Shown here: piece by piece, positions 41,286 through 49,822 of the stretch
Numbering within the stretch: position 1 is the first letter of the stretch
How the letters are laid out: each line of letters starts with the position of its first letter
Origin: Streptomyces sindenensis
Lineage (GTDB): Bacteria > Actinomycetota > Actinomycetes > Streptomycetales > Streptomycetaceae
Assembly: GCF_014649035.1 (NCBI RefSeq)
Contig: NZ_BMSG01000015.1
Location: forward strand, 62,001-126,000
DNA length: 64,000 nucleotides
Direction of reading: 5' to 3'
Translations under genes and position numbers: made by a program
Notes under the pieces: generated by a model
The model's database searches: none
The model's input: only the letters and a program-made list of their open reading frames with translations
What the model was told of the DNA's origin: nothing

Positions 41286-41903
41286 ATGCGCAACCTCCGC
41301 ACCGCCCTCCTCACCGTCATGGCCACGGGCCTGGCCGTCACCGCTCTGGCCCAGGTGCCCGTCGCCGCGGCCCCGGCGCCCGCTCCCGCCCAGCCGAAGT
41401 TCCTGAGCGCGGGCCAGCTGCCCGCCTCGCACACGCCCTGGACGGCCGGTCCAGTGCTCCGGGGCGTGCCCGTGGACGGGTCCGTGTGCACCAGCGGGAT
41501 CGCCCCGGCGGCCGGCACCCGGCACCGGGACTTCCGCACCGAACTGGACACCAACGCCCGCCAGACCATCACGGTCGCCGCCACCACCGCCCGGGCCAAG
41601 AAGCTCGCCGCCGATCTGCGCAGCGCCGTGGAGACCTGCCTCGACCGGCTGAAGGAGCAGGAGCCCGGCCTGGAGGGGGAGGCGCTCTACCAGGGCAGGA
41701 TCGACGTCGAGGAAGGCGCGCACGTCTACAGCATCGACACCTCCTACCCGGAGGTCGGCTCCACCGACATCGGGCTCTTCTCGGTGGGCCGCGACGGCCG
41801 GGCGGTCACCGTCGTCGAGTGGGGCCAGCTGGGCGAGCTGGACGGGGCTCCGCTGAAGGGGTTCAAGAAGACCACCCGCAGCGCCGTCGCCAAGCTGTAC
41901 TGA
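41286..41903 (+). CDS. Secreted protein of unknown function
   Basis: The 205-aa protein has a Sec signal peptide (RNLRTALLTVMATGLAVTAL, cleavage after VAAAP). The mature part has two Cys (SVCTSGIA, VETCLDRL) and a C-terminal alternating pattern such as HVYSIDTSYPEVGSTDIGLF and VVEWGQLGELDGAPLKGFK. It resembles PknH-like/sensor-type extracytoplasmic domains, but I do not assign a function. The gene is divergent from the membrane XRE protein; the gap of 274 bp holds both promoters. Confidence 0.65.
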   Translation: MRNLRTALLTVMATGLAVTALAQVPVAAAPAPAPAQPKFLSAGQLPASHTPWTAGPVLRGVPVDGSVCTSGIAPAAGTRHRDFRTELDTNARQTITVAATTARAKKLAADLRSAVETCLDRLKEQEPGLEGEALYQGRIDVEEGAHVYSIDTSYPEVGSTDIGLFSVGRDGRAVTVVEWGQLGELDGAPLKGFKKTTRSAVAKLY

Positions 41904-41987
41904 TCCCGCCTCGGCGGCCGGCCGCCACGGGGGAGCGGCCGGCCGCCGGAGGTGCGGGGTACCCCCGATCGGGAGCATGCTGGCTGT

Positions 41988-44600
41988 GTGACCCGGCACG
42001 ATAAGCCCCGGTCTGCCCCGCCCGCCGGACACGGGACCGTCGCCGGGGCGGACGACGTGTGCCATGTGCCCGACGAGCTGTCCCTCGTCCTCGCCCAGGC
42101 CCTCGTCAGCGCCGTCGAGTCGAGCGACGGTTACGCGGGGGGTATCTATCTGCGCAGCGAAACGCCGGGACTTCTGCGGCTCGCGGTGCTCGCCGGACTG
42201 CCCGGCCCGCTGTTCCGGCCCTGGTGGCGGGTGCACGTGAACCGCCCCTTCCCGGTCTCCGAGGCCTACCGCGCCGGCCGCCCGGTGCTGCTCTCCGACG
42301 CGGAGGAGGCGATGCGCCGCTTCCCGCAGCTGATGGCCGGGCTGCCGTTCCCGTTCGGTTCGCTGTGGGTGCCGGTCACCGGGCCCCGGGGGAGCATGGG
42401 CGTCATCGCGGTCCTGCGGGCCTCCACGCCGGGGCAGCCCGTCGCCCCCGCCGACGGCGAACGGCTCCACCGGCTCGGGCGTCGGCTCGGCGCCGCGCTC
42501 ACCGATCTGGAGCGAGGGGGTGGCGAGTGCTTGTGGGAGAGCGAGCCGGTCCCCGTGCAACTGCCCGCCGCCACCACGCCCCCGGTGCGGGTGGGCCGCT
42601 TCGACTGGGATCTGCACTCCGGGAGGGTCTCCGCCGACGACGAACTGTGCTCGATCCTCGGCTTCGAGCCCGCCGCCTTCCCCGGCACTGTCGACGCGCT
42701 CGCCGAACGGCTGGTCCCCGAGGACGTGTACGGGCTGTGGGCGCTGGCCCGGCAGACGGTGGAGTCCGCCGAACCGGTCGTCCGCCGGATGCGGCTGCGC
42801 GGTCCCGACGGCCGGTCCCATCTGCTGGAGCTGTCCGGCCGCTGGACGCACCCGGACGGCGATGTGTCCGCCAGCCATCTGACCGGCTTCCTGGTCGACC
42901 TCGGTGCGGGACCGGTCGTGCCGGAGGCCGCCGACCGGCTGCCCCGGGGCATCCTCTCCCTGGACCGGCTGGGCCGGATCACGTACGCCAACTGCCTCGC
43001 CGAGGAACTGCTCGGCCACTCCCGTACGGAACTCGTGGGCCATCCGGTGTGGCAGGCCCTGCCGTGGTTCGGGCACGAGGCGTACGAGGACCACTACCGG
43101 GCCGCCCTGATCGCCGACGAGCCCGTCCACTTCCTCGCCCGGCGTCCGCCCTCGCGCTGGCTGTCGGTGTCCCTGTACCCGGGGCACGACGGGGTGAGTG
43201 TGGTCCTGCAGCCGACCGACCAGCCGGCCTACGCCCCCGGCTCCGTCACGACGCCGGGTCCTGGCATCGGTTCGACCGCCGACCGCTCCTCCGCGCTCTA
43301 CCGGCCGGTGGCCCTCGCCATCGCGCTGACCGAGGCGGTCACGGCCCGTCAGGTCTCCGCGGTCGTCACGGACGAACTGCTGCCCGCGTTCGGCGGCCGC
43401 CAGCTGGCGATCTATCTGCTGAACGAACGTCATCTCCACCTGGCCTGGGAGACGGGGTTCCCCAAGGGCTTCCTCGACCGGTTCGACGGGGTCGGGCTCG
43501 ACGTCAGCATCCCCGGCGTGGAGACCCTCACCACGGGGCGCCCGATCTTCTTCGAGTCCATGCAGCGCCTGGCCGAGGCCTATCCGGGCATCCCGATCGA
43601 CACGGACGTCGGGGCGCGGGCGTTCCTGCCGCTCATCGCCTCGGGGCGGCCCGTCGGCTCCTGCATCCTCGGCTTCGACCGGCCGCGCGGCTTCAGCCCG
43701 GAGGAGCGTACGGTCCTCACGGCCCTGGCCGGGCTGATCGCGCAGGCCCTGCAACGCGCCCAGCGCTACGACAGCGAGTCGGCCCTCGCCCGCGGACTTC
43801 AGGACGCCCTGCTGCCGCACCGGCTGCCCGAGGTGGCCGGGGTGGACACGCTGGGGCGCTATCTCTCCGGTACCCAGGGCATGGACGTGGGCGGCGACTG
43901 GTACGACGTCATCGAGACCGGCCGCGAACTCGCCCTGATCATCGGGGACGTCCAGGGCCACGGTGTCTCCGCCGCCGCGACGATGGGACAACTACGCAGT
44001 GCGGTACGGGCGTTCGCGCTGAGCAACCATGATCCGCGGGAGGTGATGAGCGGCACCAACCGGCTGCTGATCGACCTCGACCCCGGGCAGTTCGCGAGCT
44101 GCTGCTACATCACCCTCGACCCGGCGACCGGCGTGGCCCGTGCCGTACGGGCGGGGCATCCGCAGCCCGTGCTGCGGGGGCCCGACGGCCGGACGAAGGT
44201 GCTGGACCTGCCCGGCGGCATCGTGCTCGGGGTCGACGGGGACGCGGCCTACCCGGTCACGGAGATGCGGCTCGAACCCGGGGCGATGCTGGCCCTGTTC
44301 ACGGACGGGCTGATCGAGCGCCCGGGGACGGACATCGACGAGGGGATCGAGCGGCTGCGCGCCACCGTGGAACGCATCGGCGCGGTCCCCCTGGCCGAGA
44401 CGGCCGACCAGGTCATCGGAGAGGCCCGGGCGGCCACCGACCGTCCCGACGACATCGCGCTCCTGCTCGCGGCCCGCTGGACCGCGGCTCCGCGGGCGCG
44501 GCAGCCCCGGACGGAGCGGGAGTCCGGGCCCGACCTGTGGCGCACGTTCAGGAGGCCGGACCCGGGGCGTCCGACGGACTCCCCGGATCCGGCCTCCTAG
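41988..44600 (+). CDS. SpoIIE-family PP2C phosphatase with GAF/PAS sensor domains
   Basis: The 870-aa protein contains, in order, a GAF-like domain (about 20-155), two PAS-like domains (about 195-300 and 320-400), a second GAF (about 440-590) and a C-terminal SpoIIE phosphatase domain (about 620-840) with GGDWYDVIETG, IGDVQGHG, GQFASCCYITLD, GHPQPVL and RPDDIALLL. It should dephosphorylate an anti-anti-sigma factor. No kinase domain or membrane segment is present. GTG at 41988 is used; another GTG at 41952 lies too close to its GGAGG. Confidence 0.87.
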   Translation: MTRHDKPRSAPPAGHGTVAGADDVCHVPDELSLVLAQALVSAVESSDGYAGGIYLRSETPGLLRLAVLAGLPGPLFRPWWRVHVNRPFPVSEAYRAGRPVLLSDAEEAMRRFPQLMAGLPFPFGSLWVPVTGPRGSMGVIAVLRASTPGQPVAPADGERLHRLGRRLGAALTDLERGGGECLWESEPVPVQLPAATTPPVRVGRFDWDLHSGRVSADDELCSILGFEPAAFPGTVDALAERLVPEDVYGLWALARQTVESAEPVVRRMRLRGPDGRSHLLELSGRWTHPDGDVSASHLTGFLVDLGAGPVVPEAADRLPRGILSLDRLGRITYANCLAEELLGHSRTELVGHPVWQALPWFGHEAYEDHYRAALIADEPVHFLARRPPSRWLSVSLYPGHDGVSVVLQPTDQPAYAPGSVTTPGPGIGSTADRSSALYRPVALAIALTEAVTARQVSAVVTDELLPAFGGRQLAIYLLNERHLHLAWETGFPKGFLDRFDGVGLDVSIPGVETLTTGRPIFFESMQRLAEAYPGIPIDTDVGARAFLPLIASGRPVGSCILGFDRPRGFSPEERTVLTALAGLIAQALQRAQRYDSESALARGLQDALLPHRLPEVAGVDTLGRYLSGTQGMDVGGDWYDVIETGRELALIIGDVQGHGVSAAATMGQLRSAVRAFALSNHDPREVMSGTNRLLIDLDPGQFASCCYITLDPATGVARAVRAGHPQPVLRGPDGRTKVLDLPGGIVLGVDGDAAYPVTEMRLEPGAMLALFTDGLIERPGTDIDEGIERLRATVERIGAVPLAETADQVIGEARAATDRPDDIALLLAARWTAAPRARQPRTERESGPDLWRTFRRPDPGRPTDSPDPAS

Positions 44601-44619
44601 GGCCTGGGCGTCGTGGTGA

Positions 44620-45981
44620 TCAGGCGCCGGAGGCGTCCAGCATGCCCTCGCGCTCCACGACCTTGATCCGCTCACGGCCCTGGGCCGCGCCCAGCGCCTG
44701 CTCGTGGGCGTCCAGCTTGTGCCAGCCCTCCCAGGTCGTGTACCGGACGCCCCGGTCCTGGAGGAAGGCCTCGACGGCCTCCAAAGCGGGCGTCGCCGGC
44801 TCGGGCAGACGGCCGGCGGCACGGTCCTCCAGGAGGCAGGCGACCGTTTCGTTGGCGTCGCCCTTGGTGTGTCCGATCAGACCGATCGGACCGCGCTTGA
44901 TCCAGCCCGTGACGTAGACCGAGGCCATGTGCTCGTCACCGGTGATGACCCGGCCCGCCTCGTGCGGAACGGTGCCGGAGGTCACGTCGAACGGGAGCTT
45001 GGGCAGCTCCTCGGAGTAGTAGCCCACCGCGCGGTAGACGCTCTGCATGTCCCAGTCGGTGAACCGGCCGGTGCCCCGGACGTTGCCGGTGCCGTCCAGC
45101 TCGGTGCGCTCGGTGCGCAGCGCGGTGACCTTGCCGTCCTCGCCGAGGATCTCGACCGGGGACTCGAAGAAGTGCAGGAACAGCTTGTGCGGGCGGTCGC
45201 CGATGTCGCGGATCGCCCAGTTCTCCAGGGTCTGCGCGACCATGTTGGCCTGCTTGTTCTCGCGGCGGGTCGCGATGGAGCCCTCGTCGTACTCGATGTC
45301 CTCGGGGTTGACGATGACCTCGATGTTGGGGGAGTGGTCCAGCTCCCGCAGCTCCATCGGGCTGAACTTGGCCTGCGCCGGGCCACGCCGCCCGAACACA
45401 TGCACCTCCAGCGCCTTGTTCTGCTTGAGGCCCTGGTAGACGTTGTCCGGGATCTCGGTGGGCAGGAGCTCGTCGGCCGTCTTGGCCAGGACCCGGGCCA
45501 CGTCCAGTGCCACGTTCCCGACGCCGAGCACGGCGACCTTCTCCGCGGTGAGCGGCCAGGTGCGCGGGACCTCGGGGTGACCGTCGTACCAGGAGACGAA
45601 CTCGGCCGCGCCGTAGGAGCCGTCCAGCTCGATGCCGGGGATGTCGAGCGCGCGGTCGGCCTCGGCGCCGGTGGAGAAGATCACCGCGTCGTAGAACGAG
45701 CGCAGGTCGTCCAGGCCGATGTCGTGCGGGTAGCTGACGTTCCCGAAGAGCCGGATCTGGGGCTTGTCCAGCACCTGGTGCAGGGCCTTCACGATGCCCT
45801 TGATCCGCGGGTGGTCGGGGGCCACGCCGTAGCGGATGAGGCCGAAGGGCGCGGGCATGCGCTCGAAGAGGTCGATGGAGACCCCCGGGTCCTGGCAGAC
45901 CTCGGATTTGAGCAGCGCGTCCGCAGCGTAGATACCGGCGGGGCCGGCTCCGACAATGGCGACGCGGACGGGGCGTGTCAT
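44620..45981 (-). CDS. fprA: NADPH-ferredoxin/adrenodoxin-type reductase
   Basis: The 453-aa flavoprotein matches FprA/adrenodoxin reductase along the whole length: FAD motif VAIVGAGPAGIYAADALL, the RYGVAPDHPRIKGI segment, NADPH motif VLGVGNVALDVARVL, HVFGRRGPAQAKFS, and C-terminal VTGWIKRGPIGLIGHTKGDA in two parts. It carries electrons from NADPH to ferredoxins that serve P450s and other enzymes. The ATG at 45981 is preferred to in-frame upstream starts. An iron-box-like repeat lies 55-70 bp upstream. Confidence 0.95.
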   Translation of the reverse strand: MTRPVRVAIVGAGPAGIYAADALLKSEVCQDPGVSIDLFERMPAPFGLIRYGVAPDHPRIKGIVKALHQVLDKPQIRLFGNVSYPHDIGLDDLRSFYDAVIFSTGAEADRALDIPGIELDGSYGAAEFVSWYDGHPEVPRTWPLTAEKVAVLGVGNVALDVARVLAKTADELLPTEIPDNVYQGLKQNKALEVHVFGRRGPAQAKFSPMELRELDHSPNIEVIVNPEDIEYDEGSIATRRENKQANMVAQTLENWAIRDIGDRPHKLFLHFFESPVEILGEDGKVTALRTERTELDGTGNVRGTGRFTDWDMQSVYRAVGYYSEELPKLPFDVTSGTVPHEAGRVITGDEHMASVYVTGWIKRGPIGLIGHTKGDANETVACLLEDRAAGRLPEPATPALEAVEAFLQDRGVRYTTWEGWHKLDAHEQALGAAQGRERIKVVEREGMLDASGA

Positions 45982-46036
45982 GGCGTGGTGATCCTTCGGG
46001 GCGGGCGAACGCGGGCAGGTACAGCGTACGTCGGAG

Positions 46037-46052
46037 GTAAGGCTTGGCTTAC
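46037..46052. promoter_or_regulatory. Iron-box-like inverted repeat upstream of fprA
   Basis: GTAAG-N6-CTTAC, with flanking AG/CT giving partial similarity to the DmdR1/IdeR site TTAGGTTAGGCTAACCTAA. The match is degenerate, so control by an iron repressor is tentative. Confidence 0.4.
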
Positions 46053-46081
46053 TAGTCTCCACCCCACACCGTAAGCGATCG

Positions 46082-46439
46082 CCGCGCGGGCCCTTCGGCC
46101 ACCCCTGCCTAGAGTGTCCGATTGGTCCGTTTTATTATTCCGATATGGTCGATTTGACCTCTATGGGTTTACTGATACGTAAAGGGCTTATCGGGGTTGC
46201 TGGGAGTGTTTAGTCAGTCCCTTTTTCGCCATCGCGGCGAGGGAGTGGTGAGCGTCACGTCCGAGAGTCGGGACGCCGAAGTGGACGTATCGGTTCCCTT
46301 CTGCGCGAAGAAAGTTGACGCCGTGACGGCGCCGCCCGATCCGGGAATTCCGCAATTCGATCATGTGCGGAAAAGGGAATCGGGAATGCGGGGCTTGTTC
46401 CGTCCGGCGTTTCTCGCCTACGGTCACCGTCAATCCGGA
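46082..46439. other. AT-richer upstream region before the riboswitch
   Basis: About 350 bases without a gene. The stretch near 46120-46240 is clearly less G+C-rich than its neighbours and should hold the promoter and long leader start of the hydrolase gene. A plus-strand frame at 46197-46514 crosses the riboswitch and is rejected. Confidence 0.45.
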
Positions 46440-46620
46440 TGGAACGCCGAATCCTGCCGCCGTCCGGGAATCCGAAACCCACTCACGTACGGCAGGAGCG
46501 GGGGACCCAGGTAAGTCGCCGATCCGTAACCGGAACGGCTTGGGGTGAAGGCGCACGACCGTGCGCCCAGACATCTCCCGTCTGAACCCGACAGCTCACC
46601 TCGCAGGCGCCGGAGAGGAA
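46440..46620 (+). ncRNA. ydaO-type (c-di-AMP) riboswitch
   Basis: The leader carries the conserved ydaO blocks in order: GCCGAATCCTGCCG, GGCAGGAGCGGGGGACCCA, GGCTTGGGGTGAAG, CGACCGTGCGCCC, and CTGAACCCGACAGCTCACC, ending GCCGGAGAGGAA just before the ATG at 46628. The GGAGAGG ending also serves as ribosome-binding site. In Streptomyces this riboswitch class is known upstream of cell-wall hydrolase genes such as rpfA, where c-di-AMP lowers expression. Confidence 0.9.
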
Positions 46621-46627
46621 ATCCCCC

Positions 46628-47464
46628 ATGCCCGCAAAGGGTCAGCACCGCCGTCCCAAGTCCACCTCGCTCGGCCGCGGCCTCGCCGCCGTGACCACCG
46701 GTGGAGCCGTCCTCGCCCTTCCGGTGATCGGCGCCACCAGTGCCTTCGCCGCTCCCGTGCCCGCCGCCGCCCCGCAGGCCGTGGCGCCCGCAGCGGCAGC
46801 CGCACCGGCGAATTCCGCCGTACAGGCCGCCCCCACCAAGCATTCCGTGGTGGCCGGCGAAACCCTTTCCAAGATCGCCCGCGAGCATTCCGTCAGCGGC
46901 GGCTGGAAGAAGCTGTACGAAGGCAACCGGAAGATCGTCGGATCGAATCCCGACCTCATTCACCCCGGTATCAAGCTGGTCATCGGGGCCGCTTCCGCCG
47001 CCCCGTCCAAGGGCAAGGCGGCCAAGGCTTCCCCGTCCGCCGCGCGCGGTGCCTCGGCGGACCGCGCCGACCGTTCGGAGCGCGTCAACGCCGCCCCCGT
47101 GGCCCAGGCCGCTCCGGCCGCCGAGAAGGAGGCCGTCGCCTACACGAACGACCTCGACGGCTGGATCCGGGAATCGCTGGCGATCATGGCCGAGCGGGGC
47201 ATCCCCGGCACCTACGAGGGCATCCACCGCAACATCATGCGCGAGTCCTCCGGCAACCCGAACGCCATCAACAACTGGGACTCCAACGCGGTCAAGGGCA
47301 CCCCGTCCAAGGGGCTGCTCCAGGTCATCGACCCGACGTTCCAGGCCTACCACGTGCCCGGCACCTCGACCGACAGCTACGACCCGGTCGCCAACATCAC
47401 GGCCGCGTGCAACTACGCCGCGGACCGCTACGGCTCGATCGACAACGTCTTCGGCGCCTACTGA
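46628..47464 (+). CDS. LysM/lytic transglycosylase (SLT) cell-wall hydrolase
   Basis: The 278-aa secreted protein has a Sec signal peptide (about residues 1-42, ending AFAAP), a LysM domain at about 72-117 (KHSVVAGETLSKIAREHSV, LYEGNRKIVGSNPDLIHPG, KLVI) and a C-terminal SLT-like domain at about 170-275 with IMRESSGNPNAINNWDSNA and KGLLQVIDPTFQAYH; Glu of RESSGN is the catalytic residue in the family. It cleaves peptidoglycan and probably acts at germination or growth. Expression is likely set by the ydaO riboswitch in front. Confidence 0.93.
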   Translation: MPAKGQHRRPKSTSLGRGLAAVTTGGAVLALPVIGATSAFAAPVPAAAPQAVAPAAAAAPANSAVQAAPTKHSVVAGETLSKIAREHSVSGGWKKLYEGNRKIVGSNPDLIHPGIKLVIGAASAAPSKGKAAKASPSAARGASADRADRSERVNAAPVAQAAPAAEKEAVAYTNDLDGWIRESLAIMAERGIPGTYEGIHRNIMRESSGNPNAINNWDSNAVKGTPSKGLLQVIDPTFQAYHVPGTSTDSYDPVANITAACNYAADRYGSIDNVFGAY

Positions 47465-47486
47465 TCCCCGCGCGCCCGAACGGAAC

Positions 47487-47520
47487 AAGGGGCCCCGGAC
47501 CGCACGGTCCGGGGCCCCTT
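47487..47520 (+). terminator. Hairpin after LysM-SLT gene
   Basis: Perfect 15-bp stem (47487-47501, 47506-47520) with loop GCAC, ending CCCCTT, 22 bp after the stop codon. Confidence 0.88.
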
Positions 47521-47625
47521 CGTCGGACCGGGGTGTCGCCGGGAAGTTACCCCCAAGTTTCTCGTGACTTACCACGCCGACAGCAGTAGAACCTGTTGCA
47601 CTCTGTTGAGAGTGAGGTGTGTCAC

Positions 47626-49269
47626 ATGAACGACACTGCCATGCAGGACAGCGAGACCAACGGTGTTTCGCGACGAAGATTCATCACTGGAACAGGTTCT
47701 CTTCTGGGGGCTGCGGCGATCGCCGGGCACGCTCCACGCGCACGGGCGGATGCCCGCACGGCGGCGGCGCCGATCGGATCCGGGGCCCATGTACCGGTCC
47801 TGGTCATCGGCACCGGATACGGCGGCTCCGTGGCCGCCCTCCGCCTCGCCGAGGCCGGCACGGACGTCCACATGGTCGAGATGGGCATGGCCTGGGACAC
47901 CCCCGGCGCGGACGGCAAGATCTTCGCCAACACCACGAGGCCGGACGACCGCTCCTTCTGGCTGCGCACCCGGACCAAGCAGCCGCTGAGCAACTTCCTC
48001 GGCTTCCCCCTCGACAAGGACGTCAACCGCCGCACCGGCATCCTCGACGCCGAGGAGTTCGGCGGCATCACGGTCTACCAGGGCCGGGGCGTCGGCGGTG
48101 GATCCCTGGTCAACGGCGGTATGGCCGTCACCCCGCGCCGCGAGCACTTCGGCGCGATCCTTCCGACGGTGAACGCCGCGGAGATGTACGGCACCTACTA
48201 CCCGCGCGCCAACAGCGGTCTGGGCGTCACCACCATCGACCCCGCCTGGTTCGACAGCGCCGACTGCTATCAGTACGCCAGGGTCGGCCGAAAACACGCA
48301 CAGCGCTCCGGCTTCCCGTTCCTCTTCGTGCCCGCCGTCTACGACTGGGACTACATGAAGCAGGAAGCGGCCGGGACCGTCCCGAAGTCAGCCCTGGACG
48401 GGGAGATCCTCTACGGCAACAACCATGGCAAGAAGTCGCTCCAGAAGACCTACATCGAGCGGATCAGAGCCACCGGACGGGTCACCATCTCCCCGCTGCA
48501 CAAGGTCACCAAGGTCACCCCCGCCCCGGGCGGCGGCTACACCGTGCTCATCGACCAGCTCGACACCGGCGGCCGGACCACCGTCACCAAGACCGTCACC
48601 GCCGACAAGGTGTTCTTCGCCGCCGGCAGCGTCGGCACCAGCAAACTGCTCGTCGGTCTCAAGGCCACCGGCGCGCTGCCCCTCCTCAACGACGAGATCG
48701 GCCGGGGCTGGGGCGACAACGGCAACGTCATGTGCGGCCGGGCCAACCACCTCTGGGACCCGACCGGGAAGGTCCAGTCGTCCATCCCCACCGGCGGCAT
48801 CGACAACTGGGACGCCGGGGGAGCGTTCGCCGAGATCGCCCCGCTGCCCACCGGCATCGAGACCTGGGCGTCGTTCTACCTCTCCATCACGAAGAACCCC
48901 CACCGCGCCCGGTTCACCTGGAACGCGGCGGCGGGAAAGGCGGAACTGGACTGGCGGACGGCGTGGAAGCAGCCGTCCATCGACGCCGCGAAGACCATCT
49001 TCGACAAGATCAACCAGAAGGAGGGGACGATCTACCGCACGGACCTCTTCGGCACCTACAAGATCTGGGGCGACCACCTCACCTACCACCCGCTCGGCGG
49101 CGCGGTCCTGGACAAGGCCACCGACAACTACGGCCGGCTGCACGGCTACTGGGGCCTGTACGTCATCGACGGGGCGCTGATCCCCGGCAACACCAGCGTC
49201 AACCCGTTCGTCACCATCACCGCGCTCGCCGAGCGCAACATCGAACGGATCATCGCGACGGATCTGTAG
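47626..49269 (+). CDS. choA: Cholesterol oxidase (GMC family, secreted)
   Basis: The 547-aa flavoprotein starts with a twin-arginine signal (SRRRFITGTGSLLG). The FAD motif is VLVIGTGYGGSVAALRLAEAG in two parts; catalytic residues of Streptomyces cholesterol oxidase are present: Glu in FAEIAPLP, His in HPLGG and Asn in GNTSVNPFVTI. It oxidises 3-beta-hydroxysterols to cholest-4-en-3-one with O2, outside the cell. It is non-covalent (class I) type. GAGGTG precedes the ATG at 47626. No sterol-degradation genes are adjacent, as usual for this secreted enzyme. Confidence 0.95.
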   Translation: MNDTAMQDSETNGVSRRRFITGTGSLLGAAAIAGHAPRARADARTAAAPIGSGAHVPVLVIGTGYGGSVAALRLAEAGTDVHMVEMGMAWDTPGADGKIFANTTRPDDRSFWLRTRTKQPLSNFLGFPLDKDVNRRTGILDAEEFGGITVYQGRGVGGGSLVNGGMAVTPRREHFGAILPTVNAAEMYGTYYPRANSGLGVTTIDPAWFDSADCYQYARVGRKHAQRSGFPFLFVPAVYDWDYMKQEAAGTVPKSALDGEILYGNNHGKKSLQKTYIERIRATGRVTISPLHKVTKVTPAPGGGYTVLIDQLDTGGRTTVTKTVTADKVFFAAGSVGTSKLLVGLKATGALPLLNDEIGRGWGDNGNVMCGRANHLWDPTGKVQSSIPTGGIDNWDAGGAFAEIAPLPTGIETWASFYLSITKNPHRARFTWNAAAGKAELDWRTAWKQPSIDAAKTIFDKINQKEGTIYRTDLFGTYKIWGDHLTYHPLGGAVLDKATDNYGRLHGYWGLYVIDGALIPGNTSVNPFVTITALAERNIERIIATDL

Positions 49270-49303
49270 GCGACCCGCGCACACCGGGGAGCCCGCGAAG
49301 AGC

Positions 49304-49336
49304 CCGGGGCCGGGAGTGCCAACCCGGCGGCCCCGG
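49304..49336. terminator. Hairpin between cholesterol oxidase and AhpD-like genes
   Basis: Nine-bp arms CCGGGGCCG and CGGCCCCGG with a 15-nt loop lie between the convergent stops at 49269 and 49343. Confidence 0.6.
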
Positions 49337-49342
49337 ACTCCG

Positions 49343-49822
49343 TCAGTGACCGGGCAGAACGCACACCGCGTCGATCCCCAGCACATGGTTGAGCCGCCCG
49401 AACGCGAGCCACGAGCCGATGCTCATCGTCAGCTCCACGATCTCCGCCTGGCTGTAGTGCGCGGTCATCCGCTGCCAGAACGCGTCGTCCAGACCGTGAT
49501 GGTCGAGCGTGTACCGCTCGGCGTACTCCGCCGCGAGCCGGGTCCGCTCGTCGAAGGCGTCGGTCGTACGCCACCGGGTCACTGCCTCGGCGAACCCCTC
49601 CTCGACCTTCACCCCGTCCCGCTCGGTCCGCCAGTCCAGGCAGAACAGGCACCCGTTGATCTGAGCCACCCGCAGCCGGGCTGCCTCGAACTCGCGGAGC
49701 CCCAGCGTCGTGTGCTCGTAGACGGACATCGAGAACGTGGCGGCCGCGACGCCGATGCCGGGGACCATCTCCCCCCACACGTAACCGATGGGCTCCTGGC
49801 CCTCCGGAACATCGATGATCAT
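49343..49822 (-). CDS. Carboxymuconolactone decarboxylase/AhpD-like protein
   Basis: The 159-aa protein has the CMD fold with the redox pair CLFC (Cys58, Cys61) inside ARLRVAQINGCLFCLDWR and a later YSQAEIVELTMSIG helix, as in AhpD-type alkylhydroperoxidases. It may reduce peroxides or act with the dehydrogenase encoded just upstream; the two overlap as ATGA. No N-terminal signal. The CxxC is at its usual place, though the catalytic His three residues on is replaced, so activity is uncertain. Confidence 0.78.
   Translation of the reverse strand: MIIDVPEGQEPIGYVWGEMVPGIGVAAATFSMSVYEHTTLGLREFEAARLRVAQINGCLFCLDWRTERDGVKVEEGFAEAVTRWRTTDAFDERTRLAAEYAERYTLDHHGLDDAFWQRMTAHYSQAEIVELTMSIGSWLAFGRLNHVLGIDAVCVLPGH

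Noticed and set aside
41001..43991. 996-codon minus-strand open frame
   Set aside because: Antisense to the phosphatase gene and the secreted protein gene. High G+C DNA keeps antisense frames open; composition is Gly/Arg/Asp-rich and no family is recognised.
46197..46514. Plus-strand frame before the LysM gene
   Set aside because: Crosses the ydaO riboswitch; lacks a ribosome-binding site and gene-like codon use.
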